From contig NZ_JOAX01000012.1 of NCBI RefSeq assembly GCF_000720485.1, positions 62,001 to 126,000 on the forward strand: DNA of 64,000 bases. The letters run 5' to 3'. The notes beneath the pieces were generated by a model. It made no database searches, was not told the DNA's origin, and saw only the letters and a program-made list of their open reading frames with translations. Below, in pieces: positions 26,126-35,164 of the stretch (the first letter of the stretch is position 1; each line of letters opens with the position of its first letter). Position numbers and translations under genes: made by a program. This DNA is from Streptomyces ochraceiscleroticus (GTDB lineage: Bacteria; Actinomycetota; Actinomycetes; Streptomycetales; Streptomycetaceae).

Positions 26126-27172
26126 CTACAGCCGGAAGACCTGCGTGGAAGACAGCGACGGATCGCCCGGCCGTACATGCAGCTCCCCCCGGGACGGCAG
26201 CATCACCACCGCGGCGACGGTGCGTTCGCCGCGGATGTCACCCCGGTCCGGTACGCAGATCGGCGGCTGCGACAACAGCCTGAAGTGGTCCTCGGCGCCG
26301 CACCCCGGGGGCAGCTCGGCGAGCCCCGCGGTGGCCGCCTTCAGGCGGCGCACGGACGAGTTGCGGGCGAAGACGTTGATCTCGTCGAACGGTACGAAGT
26401 CCGGGTGCAGGAAGTGGTTGGTGTGCGCCGTCTCCGCCCCCTCCGTGACCCTGAGTTCGTCACCGAGGATCTCCACCACGGCGACCCGTTCCCGGTCGCA
26501 CAGGACCAGCGTCCGGGAGCTCGCCAGGGGCAGGCCGCGCAGGATCTCCAGGGCCTGGGGGACGTCCCGTGCCGTGTCCAGCAGGTGCCGGATGGCGAGG
26601 TAGGGCGGTACTCCGGGGTGCCAGTCGCCGCCCAGTACCAGGTTGAGCCCGACCGCGAGGCCGTCGCTGTTCAGCCCCAGGTAGCCGAGCAGGCCGCCGA
26701 AGCTGAGGACGAGCGAGCGGCGCGGCGACCCGGTGCGGGCGACCTCCAGCACGCCGAGGTAGTCGTCCAGGTTGCCGTTGAGGTCGACGGTCTGCGCGAG
26801 GACGGGGCCGGCCGCGCCGGTGCGGGCGTAGGTCGTGCAGTCGCCCGCCGTGGGCACCTTGCGGTAGCCCATGATCTCCCGGCGCAGTTGCAGCAGCCAT
26901 GCCTCGTCCGGTGTGATCCCGGCGCCGGCCGCGAGCCCCGCGACCTCCTCGGCCAGTTCGGGCGTGGCCGCCGCGACCGCCGCCTGATAGGCGGCGATCG
27001 ACGGCAGCAGCCCGTCCAGGGAGACCGGCTCCGGCATGACCTTGTTCAGCCGGGCGAGCGAGTCGTCGAGGAAGGCACGCAACGGACCGGCGAGGGCCTC
27101 ACCATGGGCCCGCCCGGCGGCGAACGGGCCGCCCGACGCGCGAATGAAAGGAATGCCCGCGCCCGGCGTCAT
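26126..27172 (-). CDS. azsS: C45 (isopenicillin-N acyltransferase-like) Ntn hydrolase
   Basis: 348 residues. The C45 family is made as a proenzyme that cleaves itself before a cysteine, which then acts as the N-terminal nucleophile. That cysteine is visible in TAGDCTTYAR (about residue 112), and the NLNLV/DLNGN segments and SSRTLVLCDRERV fit the fold. Family members hydrolyse or exchange amide-linked acyl groups. The start overlaps the GNAT stop, so acyl addition and acyl removal or transfer are encoded side by side. In my memory of the published azaserine work this gene product (AzsS) takes part, with P, T and F, in making the hydrazineylidene-acetyl carrier thioester; the exact step is not clear to me. 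Confidence 0.75.
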   Translation of the reverse strand: MTPGAGIPFIRASGGPFAAGRAHGEALAGPLRAFLDDSLARLNKVMPEPVSLDGLLPSIAAYQAAVAAATPELAEEVAGLAAGAGITPDEAWLLQLRREIMGYRKVPTAGDCTTYARTGAAGPVLAQTVDLNGNLDDYLGVLEVARTGSPRRSLVLSFGGLLGYLGLNSDGLAVGLNLVLGGDWHPGVPPYLAIRHLLDTARDVPQALEILRGLPLASSRTLVLCDRERVAVVEILGDELRVTEGAETAHTNHFLHPDFVPFDEINVFARNSSVRRLKAATAGLAELPPGCGAEDHFRLLSQPPICVPDRGDIRGERTVAAVVMLPSRGELHVRPGDPSLSSTQVFRL

Positions 27173-27783
27173 CCGACGGCGTCCAGCTGGGCGACCTTCG
27201 GCTTGGTGGCCAGCTCGTCCTTCACACGGGGCCATTCGGCGCGCAGGACGCTGTAGAAGATCGCGTCGCGGCGGCGCCCGCCGGGCATGAAGTTGTAGCT
27301 GCGCAGGGTGCCTTCCTCCACGGCGCCGATGTTGCGCAGTCCGCGGCGGGCCTGGGTGTTGAGGATGTCGGTCTTGAACTCCACGCGCTCCGCGCCCAGT
27401 TGCTCGAAAGCGTGCTCCAGGAGCAGGTACTTCGCCCAGCGGTTGATGCCCTGGCCCCGGAAGTCGCGGCCCAGCCAGGACCAGCCGATCTCCAGCCGCA
27501 GGTCGGCCTCGGCCATGTTGCCGTAGCTCATGCTGCCGGCGACCCGGCCGGTGGACTTGTCGGTGATGATCTGGACGACGCGGCGGCCGGCGCTCTGGTC
27601 GGCGAGGCAGGTGTCGAAGAACTTCTCGAAGTCCGCGTCGGTCTCGACGGCGGAGACGAAGTACTTCCAGATGTCGGGGTCCATCGCGACAGCCCGCACG
27701 GGCTCGCGGTCGGCTTCGGTGACCGGTCGCAGCAGGACGTGCTCGTTCTCCAGGACCACCGCGGCGTTCTCGTTCCAGGCCAT
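27169..27783 (-). CDS. GNAT-family N-acyltransferase
   Basis: 204 residues, RimJ/RimL-like GNAT. The family pattern is seen in VLLRPVTEADREPVRAVAMDPDIW, the beta-bulge region LRLEIGWSWLG and the acyl-CoA loop RDFRGQGINRW. AAGGTGG precedes the ATG. In triacsin biosynthesis a GNAT protein (Tri31) N-succinylates hydrazinoacetic acid bound to a carrier; here too the gene is next to the carrier and ligase genes, so the hydrazine nitrogen of the carrier-bound intermediate is a plausible acceptor. Alternatively it acetylates the alpha-amine of the product for self-protection. It is two bases after the carrier gene. Confidence 0.8.
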   Translation of the reverse strand: MAWNENAAVVLENEHVLLRPVTEADREPVRAVAMDPDIWKYFVSAVETDADFEKFFDTCLADQSAGRRVVQIITDKSTGRVAGSMSYGNMAEADLRLEIGWSWLGRDFRGQGINRWAKYLLLEHAFEQLGAERVEFKTDILNTQARRGLRNIGAVEEGTLRSYNFMPGGRRRDAIFYSVLRAEWPRVKDELATKPKVAQLDAVG

Positions 27784-27785
27784 GG

Positions 27786-28049
27786 TCAGGCCACCTTCTT
27801 CGTGAGTCGGGACAGGGATTCGGCGACGCTGCGCAGGGTGCGCATCTCGGCGAGGTCGTGCTCGGTGAAGTTCGCGAGGTCGACGTCGGTCGCCTCGCAC
27901 ACCTCGGTCAGGAAGAGGACCTTGTTGAGCGAGGTCAGGCCGTAGGTGCCGGCCATGTCCGCGTCGAGGTCGAGGGCGTCGGGGGCGACTTCGGGGTCCA
28001 GTACCGCGGAGAGGGATTCCCTGGCCGCGCTCTCGATGTCAGGCCGCAT
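27786..28049 (-). CDS. azsQ: Stand-alone acyl carrier protein
   Basis: 87 residues. The phosphopantetheine attachment serine is in YGLTSLNKVLFL (about residue 40), in the usual position at the start of helix II. Acidic helices before and after (DLDADMAG, NFTEHDLAEM) are typical of acyl carriers. It overlaps the ligase gene by 11 bases, so the ligase and carrier are made together. It is expected to carry hydrazinoacetyl and then hydrazineylidene-acetyl units. This matches the carrier AzsQ of the azaserine pathway as I remember it. Confidence 0.88.
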   Translation of the reverse strand: MRPDIESAARESLSAVLDPEVAPDALDLDADMAGTYGLTSLNKVLFLTEVCEATDVDLANFTEHDLAEMRTLRSVAESLSRLTKKVA

Positions 28050-29571
28050 GAATGCCTTCCTTACTGTCGTGAACAGCGTCGTGGTAAGTGGCGAGGATCT
28101 GCTTGCGCTTGGGCTTGTACTGGGACGTGAGCAGGCCGTTGTCGATGCTGAAGGGCGCGTCGGCGATCACGACACGGCTGATCCGCTCGTCGGCGGTGCG
28201 GGCGGCGTTGGTCAGGGCGAGCTGGGCCGCGATGGCGTCCGGGTCGGCGGGCACGGCGGCCGGGGAGACGACGGCGACCAGGTCGGTCTGCGCGGGGCAG
28301 AACAGGACGCACTCGGCGATCGCCGGGCTGGTCCTCATGTGCTCCTCGATCGGCCGGACGACGATCTTCTTCCCGTTGTCCAGGACGATGACGTCGTCGG
28401 CGCGGCCGCGGATGAAGAGGAAGCCGTCCTCGTCGAGATGGCCGAGGTCGCCGGTCCGTACGGTGCCGTCCGGGGCGAACATCCGCTCGGAAGCGCCCGG
28501 TTCGGCATACGCGTAACGGTAGTTGACCGGGTGGTCGCTGCGCACGCGGATGGTCCCGTCCGCGTCCACCAGGACTTCCTTGCCGCGCAGTACCTTGCCG
28601 ACGCTGCCGGCGCGGTGGGCGCCGGGGTGGTTCTTGGTCACGATGCAGGTTTCGTTGAGCCCGTAGCCCTCATAGATGGGCAGCCCGGCGTCGTGGAAGA
28701 AGCGCAGCATCGCCGCGTCGGCCGGCGCGGATCCGGTCCACAGGTAGCGGATCCGGTCCCCGAAGAGGTGGCGGGCCGCTTCCTGGACCGTCGCGGTGCC
28801 GCCGGAGCGCCGCAGCCGGGCCTCGACCTGGCGCTTGGCCGTCTCGTAGAAGGCCGGCACGCCCATGACGACGGTCGGTTTGACGCGGCGCAGCGCCGCG
28901 AAGGCCGCCTCGTAGGTGCTGATGGTGACGTCGTGGCCGTGCACCAGCGCCGAGTAGACCCAGTAGCGCTGCTGGAGCAGCGAGAGCGGCAGGAAGACGA
29001 ACAGGTCGTCCCCCGGCTTGTGTTCGAAGATCTCCTGCACTGCGGCCAGCGAGCTGTCGATGCTGCCGACGGTCGCGCCGAGCCCCTTGGGAGTGCCGGT
29101 GCTGCCGGAGGTGAACTTGATCGTGGTCACGTCCCGCGGTGCCCAGTGGACCGCCGGCAGCGCGGTGTCCTCCTCCGGGCCCTCGGGGTCCTCCGCGAGC
29201 GCCCGGACCTCGCCGATCGGCACGGCACCCGGGGCGTCCGTGGGCTGGTCGGTGAAGAGCAGCGTGATGCCGTACCGGGCCATCAGCTCCGCCGAGGGCG
29301 CGAACTTGCCGGGCTCCAGTCCGGCGGTCTCCGCCTTCAGGAGCAGCGCCGCGAGGTCCAGCAGTACCCATTCCAGGCTGTTGGCGGCCAGGATGCCGAT
29401 CCGGTCGCCCGGACCGATGCCCCGCGCCCGCAGCCGGCGCGCCAGCCGGCGGGCCCGCTCGTACAGCTCCGGCAGGCCGAGGCTCTCCGTACCGTCCAGG
29501 CGGGAGACGGAGATCCGGCCGCCGAGCGGCGGGGTGGAGACGATGTGCTGGAGGAACGAGTGGCCGGTCAC
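28039..29571 (-). CDS. azsP: AMP-forming acyl-carrier ligase (loads hydrazinoacetic acid)
   Basis: 510 residues, ANL superfamily. Core motifs: TIKFTSGSTGTPKG (P-loop), YEGYGLNETC, VRTGDLGHLDEDGFLFIRGRADD and the C-terminal NGKKIVVRPIEE. It activates a carboxylate as acyl-AMP and transfers it to the adjacent carrier; by comparison with Tri29 of triacsin the substrate is hydrazinoacetic acid. The GTG start overlaps the NRPS stop (GTGA). Long-chain acyl ligases also have this layout, but no fatty-acid synthesis genes are nearby. Confidence 0.85.
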   Translation of the reverse strand: MTGHSFLQHIVSTPPLGGRISVSRLDGTESLGLPELYERARRLARRLRARGIGPGDRIGILAANSLEWVLLDLAALLLKAETAGLEPGKFAPSAELMARYGITLLFTDQPTDAPGAVPIGEVRALAEDPEGPEEDTALPAVHWAPRDVTTIKFTSGSTGTPKGLGATVGSIDSSLAAVQEIFEHKPGDDLFVFLPLSLLQQRYWVYSALVHGHDVTISTYEAAFAALRRVKPTVVMGVPAFYETAKRQVEARLRRSGGTATVQEAARHLFGDRIRYLWTGSAPADAAMLRFFHDAGLPIYEGYGLNETCIVTKNHPGAHRAGSVGKVLRGKEVLVDADGTIRVRSDHPVNYRYAYAEPGASERMFAPDGTVRTGDLGHLDEDGFLFIRGRADDVIVLDNGKKIVVRPIEEHMRTSPAIAECVLFCPAQTDLVAVVSPAAVPADPDAIAAQLALTNAARTADERISRVVIADAPFSIDNGLLTSQYKPKRKQILATYHDAVHDSKEGIHAA

Positions 29572-32500
29572 CGTGCCTGCTCCTCTTCCGGTGCCAGGGC
29601 CGCGGCCATCGCGGCGACGGTGTCCAGGTCGGCCATCACGTCGAGCGGGATGGTGACCCCGAACCGCTTGCGTACGGCGGTGAGAATGCGGGCTGCCGCG
29701 ATGGAGTCGCCACCGAGCGCCCGCAGGCTGTCGTGGACGCCGACCCGGGCCCCGCGCAGCACCGTGGACCAGATCTCGACCAGGGCCTTCTCGGTGTCCG
29801 TCGTGGGCTCGCCGCCGCCGCGCGGGGCCTGTGCCGCGGGCGCCGTCTCCTCGGTGGCGGTCTCGGCGAGCTTGTTCCGGTCCACCTTGCCGTTCCTGGT
29901 GAGCGGCAGGTCGGTGTGCCACATGATGGCCGTCGGGACCATGTAGTCGGGCAGGTCGCGGCGGAGCGCTTCGCGCAGCTCGGCCTCGGTGGGCCGGGCG
30001 TCCCCGCTCGGTACGAGATGGGCCACCAGGCGGTCGCCCCGCGCGCCGGGCCGGCTGGCGACCACGGCCTTGGCCACGGAGTCCAGGGCGACCAGCCGCG
30101 TCTCGACTTCGCCGGCCTCGATGCGGTAGCCGTTGACCTTGATCTGGAAGTCGCTGCGCCCGAGGATCGCGATAGTGCCGTCGGGCAGATACCGGCCCAG
30201 GTCACCGGTGCGGTAGAGGCGTTCGTTGCGTCGCGGGTCGTATCCGAACCGCTCGGCGGTGCGCTCCTCGTCGCCCCAGTAGCCACGCGCCAGCCCCGTA
30301 CCCGCCGCGCAGATCTCGCCGGTCACCCAGTCGGGGGCGTCCAGCCCGTCCCGGTCCAGGACGTAGGCGCGGTTGTTGGCGTTGGGCCGGCCGTACGGGA
30401 TGGACCGGCTGCCGTCCTCCTCGGGGCCGACCCGGTGCAGGATGTTCCAGATCGTGGTCTCGGTCGGGCCGCCGAGCGAGACGACGTCCAGGCCGGGCTC
30501 GAGCTTGCGCAGCGCGGCCGGCAGCGCCGGCGGGACGCGGTCGCCGCTCATCATCACCAGGCGCAGCGCGGGCGGTACCACCTCGTCGGCGACCGCCTGG
30601 TCGTGCAGCATCGACACGATGGCGGGCACGGAGTTCCACACGGTCACCCCGGCGCTCCGGCACAGGTCGAGCCAGTGCGCGGGGTCAACTGCCCGGTCCC
30701 GGTCGGGCATCACCAGCGCGGCCCCGGCGGACAGCGCGCCGAAGACGTCCCACACCGACAGGTCGAAGTTGAACGCGCTGATCGCGAAGAACCGGTCGTC
30801 GGGGGTGATGGCGAAGCGCTTGTGGCAGTCGGCGACGACGTTCGCGACGTTGCGGTGGCTGACCATGACGCCCTTGGGCGCGCCGGTCGTGCCGGAGGTG
30901 TAGAGCACGTACGCGAGGTCGTCGGGGGAGGAGCCGGGCAGCCGGGCGGGCAGTTCTGTCGCCGTTGTCTGAGGACCCGTCACATCGAGGCGCAGTACGT
31001 CCCGTTCACCGCTCGGGTCCTGCCAGTCGAGGTTGGTGAGTACCTGGCGGACCTTGCCGTCGCGCAGCATGTAACTCTGCCGCTCGGCGGGCAGGGCGCC
31101 GTCGACGGGCAGGTAGGCGGCCCCGGCGAGGACGGTGGCGAGGATGCCGATGATCTGCTCGGGGCCGCGGCACATCACCAGCCCGACCAGCTCGTCCCTG
31201 CCGACGCCCCGCTCCCGCAGCCACTGTGCCGCCGCGGCCGCGCGGCGCAGGAGTTCGCCGTAGCTGATCTCCGTGTCCGAGGTGAGGATCGCGGGGGCGT
31301 CCGGCGTGCGCTCGGCCTGGGCGGCGAAGGCGTCGCCCAGCAGCTCCTCCGGCAGCGGTACGGCGGTGTCGTTGGCCGCGCGGCGCCGCTCGCGCTGGGC
31401 GGCGGGCAGCAGGTCGAAGGTGTGACGCTGCCAGGCGGCCTCGTCCGCCAGCGTGTCCAGCAGCGTGCCGTACCCCTGGGCGACGTCGTCCAGCAGGCCC
31501 TCGGGGAACAGCTCGTCGATCCCGTCGAGCTGGACGACCAGGCCGCCGTGCTGCTCCATGGCGAAGGCGTTCAGCCACACCTGCGGGGTCTGGCTGACGC
31601 TGAAGACCTCCGGCCCGAACAGCTCCAGCGCCGAGCCGTCGACCTCGCCGTTGACGTGGCCGATGGCGCTGTTGAACGTGAAGGGCATCCGGGCGCCCGT
31701 CACTCCGCCGCGCCGGCGCGCCAGTTCCTGCATGACCTCGCTGCCGGAGAAGTGCCGGTGGTCCAGGTCGCTGCGGAGCCGGGCCTGCAGCGCGCGGGCC
31801 CGCTCCTCGAAGGTGCGGGAGCGGTCGACCTCCGCCTCGACCAGGATCGTGTCCGAGAAGTTCCCGATGGCCTCGAAGACGCGCGGGTGGATGGGCGGCC
31901 GGTTGGCCACGGTGGTGGTGAGGGTGAAGCGGGGCCCCGCACCCCAGACGGAGAGCGTTTCGGCGTACGCCGCGAGCAGCAGGGCCGACGGCGTCAGCCC
32001 GGCGAATGCGGCCCGCTCCTTCAGCGCCGTCCAGGCCCGCTCGTCCAGGCGCACCTGGCGCTGCGAGAAGCGGGTGGTGGTCAGTGCCGACGGGCTGGTG
32101 GCGAGCGGCAGGTCCGGGTGGGGCGCGAGGTCGTCGACGCGCGCCAGCCAGTACTCGCGCGAGCGGCGGGCCGGTGCCCGCTCCCGCCCGGCCTGCAGGG
32201 CCGCCACGTACTCCTCGTACGGAAGCTCGGCCGGCGCGCCGTCGTCGGTGCCGTCCCGGTACTCCCGCCACCAGGCGCGGAAGAACAGGAACATGCTGAT
32301 CCCGTCCATGACCAGCCCGTCGTGGCTGACGTGCAGCACCATGCGGTCGTCGGCGAGGACCGTCACGTCCGCGGCGATCAGCGGTACCTGGTCGGCGGCG
32401 AGCACGCGGTGGGAGCGTTCCTCGCGCAGCGCGGCACGGATCCGCTCCTGCTCCCCGGGGCTCTCGCCGCGCAGGTCGAGGCGGCTGATCCGCGGCCGGT

Positions 32501-32894
32501 GCTGGCGGAATTCGGTGACCTGCCGGTCGTCCGAGACGAAGCGGGAGCGCAGCGCGCTGTGCGCGTCCACGACCGCTTCGAGGGCCGACTCCAGCCGGTC
32601 CACGTCCCACACGCCCTCGAACTCGTGGTAGACGTGGCTGGAGATGTCGCCGATCTCGAAGATGCCGCTGCGGCCCAGCAGATAGGCCCGCTGCAGAGGG
32701 GTCAGAGGGAAGCCCGGACCGTGCCGCTCCTCTTCCGCCAGGTGCGCGACCAGCTCCTCCTTCATGCTCTTGACGAGCGCGATGAAGTCGGGGTCCATCC
32801 GCTCGCGGCCGCCTTGGAGCCGCAGGTCGTTGCCGGAGAGGGAGACGGACAGGCCCCGGCTGTCGATCTCGCGCAGGACGTCGCGGTAGTTCAT
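29568..32894 (-). CDS. azsO: NRPS module: docking - heterocyclization-type - adenylation - carrier
   Basis: 1108 residues. Residues 1-55 resemble the TubC N-terminal docking domain. A Cy-type condensation domain follows: the motif is DGLVMDGIS (192-200, DxxxxDxxS) in place of HHxxxDG. The adenylation domain shows LYTSGTTGAPKG, FDLSVWDVFG, GGPTETTIW, YRTGDLGRY and NGKVDR. The carrier serine is in LGGDSIAAA near the end. No thioesterase domain is present. In the azaserine pathway as I recall it, the Cy domain makes an ester between the serine hydroxyl and the hydrazineylidene-acetyl group donated by the carrier of the hydrazine synthetase protein. The specificity residues read by eye, about D-L-W-N-M-S-L-I-W-K, resemble a cysteine code more than a serine one. 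Confidence 0.9.
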   Translation of the reverse strand: MNYRDVLREIDSRGLSVSLSGNDLRLQGGRERMDPDFIALVKSMKEELVAHLAEEERHGPGFPLTPLQRAYLLGRSGIFEIGDISSHVYHEFEGVWDVDRLESALEAVVDAHSALRSRFVSDDRQVTEFRQHRPRISRLDLRGESPGEQERIRAALREERSHRVLAADQVPLIAADVTVLADDRMVLHVSHDGLVMDGISMFLFFRAWWREYRDGTDDGAPAELPYEEYVAALQAGRERAPARRSREYWLARVDDLAPHPDLPLATSPSALTTTRFSQRQVRLDERAWTALKERAAFAGLTPSALLLAAYAETLSVWGAGPRFTLTTTVANRPPIHPRVFEAIGNFSDTILVEAEVDRSRTFEERARALQARLRSDLDHRHFSGSEVMQELARRRGGVTGARMPFTFNSAIGHVNGEVDGSALELFGPEVFSVSQTPQVWLNAFAMEQHGGLVVQLDGIDELFPEGLLDDVAQGYGTLLDTLADEAAWQRHTFDLLPAAQRERRRAANDTAVPLPEELLGDAFAAQAERTPDAPAILTSDTEISYGELLRRAAAAAQWLRERGVGRDELVGLVMCRGPEQIIGILATVLAGAAYLPVDGALPAERQSYMLRDGKVRQVLTNLDWQDPSGERDVLRLDVTGPQTTATELPARLPGSSPDDLAYVLYTSGTTGAPKGVMVSHRNVANVVADCHKRFAITPDDRFFAISAFNFDLSVWDVFGALSAGAALVMPDRDRAVDPAHWLDLCRSAGVTVWNSVPAIVSMLHDQAVADEVVPPALRLVMMSGDRVPPALPAALRKLEPGLDVVSLGGPTETTIWNILHRVGPEEDGSRSIPYGRPNANNRAYVLDRDGLDAPDWVTGEICAAGTGLARGYWGDEERTAERFGYDPRRNERLYRTGDLGRYLPDGTIAILGRSDFQIKVNGYRIEAGEVETRLVALDSVAKAVVASRPGARGDRLVAHLVPSGDARPTEAELREALRRDLPDYMVPTAIMWHTDLPLTRNGKVDRNKLAETATEETAPAAQAPRGGGEPTTDTEKALVEIWSTVLRGARVGVHDSLRALGGDSIAAARILTAVRKRFGVTIPLDVMADLDTVAAMAAALAPEEEQAR

Positions 32895-35164
32895 CGGGCG
32901 CCCTCCTCGGTCAGCGCGGTGACGGCGGCCTCGTCGGCACGCTCCTCGATCAGCGCGGCGAGGCCGTTGACGTCGTGGCTGCCGAGCAGTTCCTCGACGG
33001 TGACGTCCACGTCCAGCGCCTCCAGGATCTGGTACTGCAGCGTCACGGCCTGCAGCGAACTGGTGCCGAGCTGGCTCAGGTTGCTGTCGCTCGCCACCGC
33101 CTCCTCGGGCAGTTGCAGCGCCGCGCCGACCAGCGCGGTCAGCCACGGCACGAGCCGCGGGCCGGCGTGCGCGGGGCGGGGCGCGGCGGCGGTCGGCCGG
33201 AAGAAGACGGCGTCGGCGAGGCGGATCTCGCTCTCCGGGGGGACCAGCTCCACGGTGCGCGGCCACACGGCCGGCTCGGGCAGGCCGAGCGCCTCGGCGA
33301 GCCGCGCGGCGAAGCGGGGCATGACGGGTGCTGCGGCGTGCGCGAGGAGGCGGGCCGCGGCCAGTTCGAGGGCGATGGCCGTACGGGCCTCGCTCTCCCA
33401 GCCCGCGGTCTCCGCGAGGACGGCCTCCTGGCGGGAGAAGCGCAGGGTGTCCGTGACGATGCCGTCCAGTTCGGCGGCCGCCTGGTTGAGCGAGAAGCCC
33501 TCGGAGCCGAGGCTGCCGGTGACCGCGGCGAGCCGGGCGCCGAGCCGGGCGAGGAAGGCGGAGTGCTCCGGCGTCCAGGTACCGGCGTCCGGCGCCTGTC
33601 CGCCGTACCGCTTGCCGATCCGCGCCCCGAGGTCGTTCAGCCAGCCCTGCCAGGTGCCGATCAGGGTCTCGTCGAGCGTCGTCTCGTACGCCGCGCGCTG
33701 GAAGTTGGTGCGCCGGCCCTCGGGGCGGGTGGCCGCGAGGAAGTAGCGGACGGCGTCGACGGAGTCCGGCCCGAGGATCTCCTTGCCCCAGATGGCGTGG
33801 CGCCGGCTGGTGGAGAACTTGCTGCCCTCCAGCAGGTAGAACTCATTGACGTGGTAGTCGATGTCGGGCTGCCAGCCGGGGTGGGCCAGCCGGTAGAGGG
33901 CCGGGTAGAGCACCGAGTGGTAGAAGCTGTTGTCGTAGCCGAAGAAGTGGACGACCTTCCAGTCCTGCTGCGGCTCGGCGGCCTTCCACTTCTCGCCCAG
34001 GCGCGCGCCGAGGGACTGGATGCCGTGCAGGAAGCCGTACGACATCTCCGGCCAGACCCAGATGACCTGCCCGGTCACGTCCTGCTCGGCCGGCGGGACG
34101 CCCCAGTCGGAGGGGTGGCTGACGGGGATGTCCAGGCTCGCGCGGCGGAAGAGCCGGTCGCTCAGCTCGCGCAGCCGGGCCGGGACGCGGCCCAGGCGGT
34201 GGTGCTCGGCGATCTGCTCGCGGAAGGTGTGCAGCGGCAGCGACCAGCGGGCGACCGGGGCGCTGCGCGGGGTCGCGGCCGACCGGGCGGAGGCCGGGTC
34301 GACCAGGTCGGTGACGGTGTTGGGCTCGCCGCACTCCTCACAGATGTTGCCGCTGGTGCCGGAACCGCACGCCGGGCAGCCGCCCTTGACGTCCACCTCG
34401 TAGAGGTACTGCCCGCTCTCCGCGTCGAAGAGCGCCTCGGACTCGGTGACCCGCACCGTGCCCGAGGAGACCACGCGGGAGAAGAAGTCCTGCAGGCCGG
34501 GGCGGTAGGACGGGTCGTCGTCGGTGACCGTGAACTGGTCGGGGACGATGTCCATCAGGGCCAGCGTCCGGGCGATCTCGGCGCTGTAGTGGGCCGCGGT
34601 CTCGGCCGGCTCGCGGTCCTCGGCGCGCGCCGCGCCCACCACATAGCTCTGGTAGTCGTCGCTGCCCGTCAGGTGCCACGCCTTGGTGCCGTTCATCCGC
34701 TGGTGGCGGACGTAGGCGTCGGCGCCCAGGTACGGGCCCGAGAGGTGCCCGAGGTGCAGGTCGCCGTTGGGGGTGGGCGGGGTGGAGAAGACGAAGACCG
34801 GCCGTTCGCCGAAGGTGGTGCGCTCCGCGTTACCGGCCGAGGCCAGCGCGCGGGACGGGTCGCGCCAGTACTGCGTCAGGAAGACCACGTCGGTGTCGCC
34901 GGTGTTTTCCAGGACGTGGGACTCGAAGGGCTCGAAGAGGGCCACCGTGCCGGGCGCGGCCGGGTGGCGCCGCCCGTCGACGACGAACTCGCCGCGCCCC
35001 GCGACGATCACGAAGAACTCGGTCTCGTCGTGCTGGTGGCTGTCCGAGCTGCGGCCGGGTGCGACCCGCCCCCAGCCCGCGCCCACACCCAGGCCCTCGA
35101 TGTCGCTCATGTCGATGCCGAACGCCTCGTGGAGGGCCGTGTCGTCGTACGTATTGATGATCAC
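32891..35164 (-). CDS. azsN: Hydrazine synthetase (cupin / MetRS-like) fused to a carrier domain
   Basis: About 757 residues in three parts. Cupin, residues 20-105, metal ligands H43, H45, E49 and H83. Methionyl-tRNA-synthetase-like domain, about 120-650: HLGH (about 137-140), zinc knuckle CPAC...CEEC (about 263-278) and KFSTS (about 447-451, the KMSKS equivalent). Carrier domain, about 665-745, serine in LGTSSLQAV. Cupin/MetRS proteins such as Spb40 activate an amino acid (glycine), join it as an ester to N6-hydroxylysine and rearrange it to an N-N bond. The extra carrier domain is not part of Spb40 as I know it; it receives the acyl unit for the NRPS. GTG start overlaps the flavoenzyme stop; the stop overlaps the NRPS start. 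Confidence 0.93.
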   Translation of the reverse strand: MIINTYDDTALHEAFGIDMSDIEGLGVGAGWGRVAPGRSSDSHQHDETEFFVIVAGRGEFVVDGRRHPAAPGTVALFEPFESHVLENTGDTDVVFLTQYWRDPSRALASAGNAERTTFGERPVFVFSTPPTPNGDLHLGHLSGPYLGADAYVRHQRMNGTKAWHLTGSDDYQSYVVGAARAEDREPAETAAHYSAEIARTLALMDIVPDQFTVTDDDPSYRPGLQDFFSRVVSSGTVRVTESEALFDAESGQYLYEVDVKGGCPACGSGTSGNICEECGEPNTVTDLVDPASARSAATPRSAPVARWSLPLHTFREQIAEHHRLGRVPARLRELSDRLFRRASLDIPVSHPSDWGVPPAEQDVTGQVIWVWPEMSYGFLHGIQSLGARLGEKWKAAEPQQDWKVVHFFGYDNSFYHSVLYPALYRLAHPGWQPDIDYHVNEFYLLEGSKFSTSRRHAIWGKEILGPDSVDAVRYFLAATRPEGRRTNFQRAAYETTLDETLIGTWQGWLNDLGARIGKRYGGQAPDAGTWTPEHSAFLARLGARLAAVTGSLGSEGFSLNQAAAELDGIVTDTLRFSRQEAVLAETAGWESEARTAIALELAAARLLAHAAAPVMPRFAARLAEALGLPEPAVWPRTVELVPPESEIRLADAVFFRPTAAAPRPAHAGPRLVPWLTALVGAALQLPEEAVASDSNLSQLGTSSLQAVTLQYQILEALDVDVTVEELLGSHDVNGLAALIEERADEAAVTALTEEGAR

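Noticed and set aside
29733..33746. 1337-codon plus-strand frame opposite the NRPS
   Set aside because: Antisense shadow; the minus strand holds all NRPS motifs.
32891..35164. Housekeeping methionyl-tRNA synthetase
   Set aside because: A cupin precedes and a carrier domain follows it, the KMSKS motif is altered, and it sits in a pathway with its known hydrazine partners.
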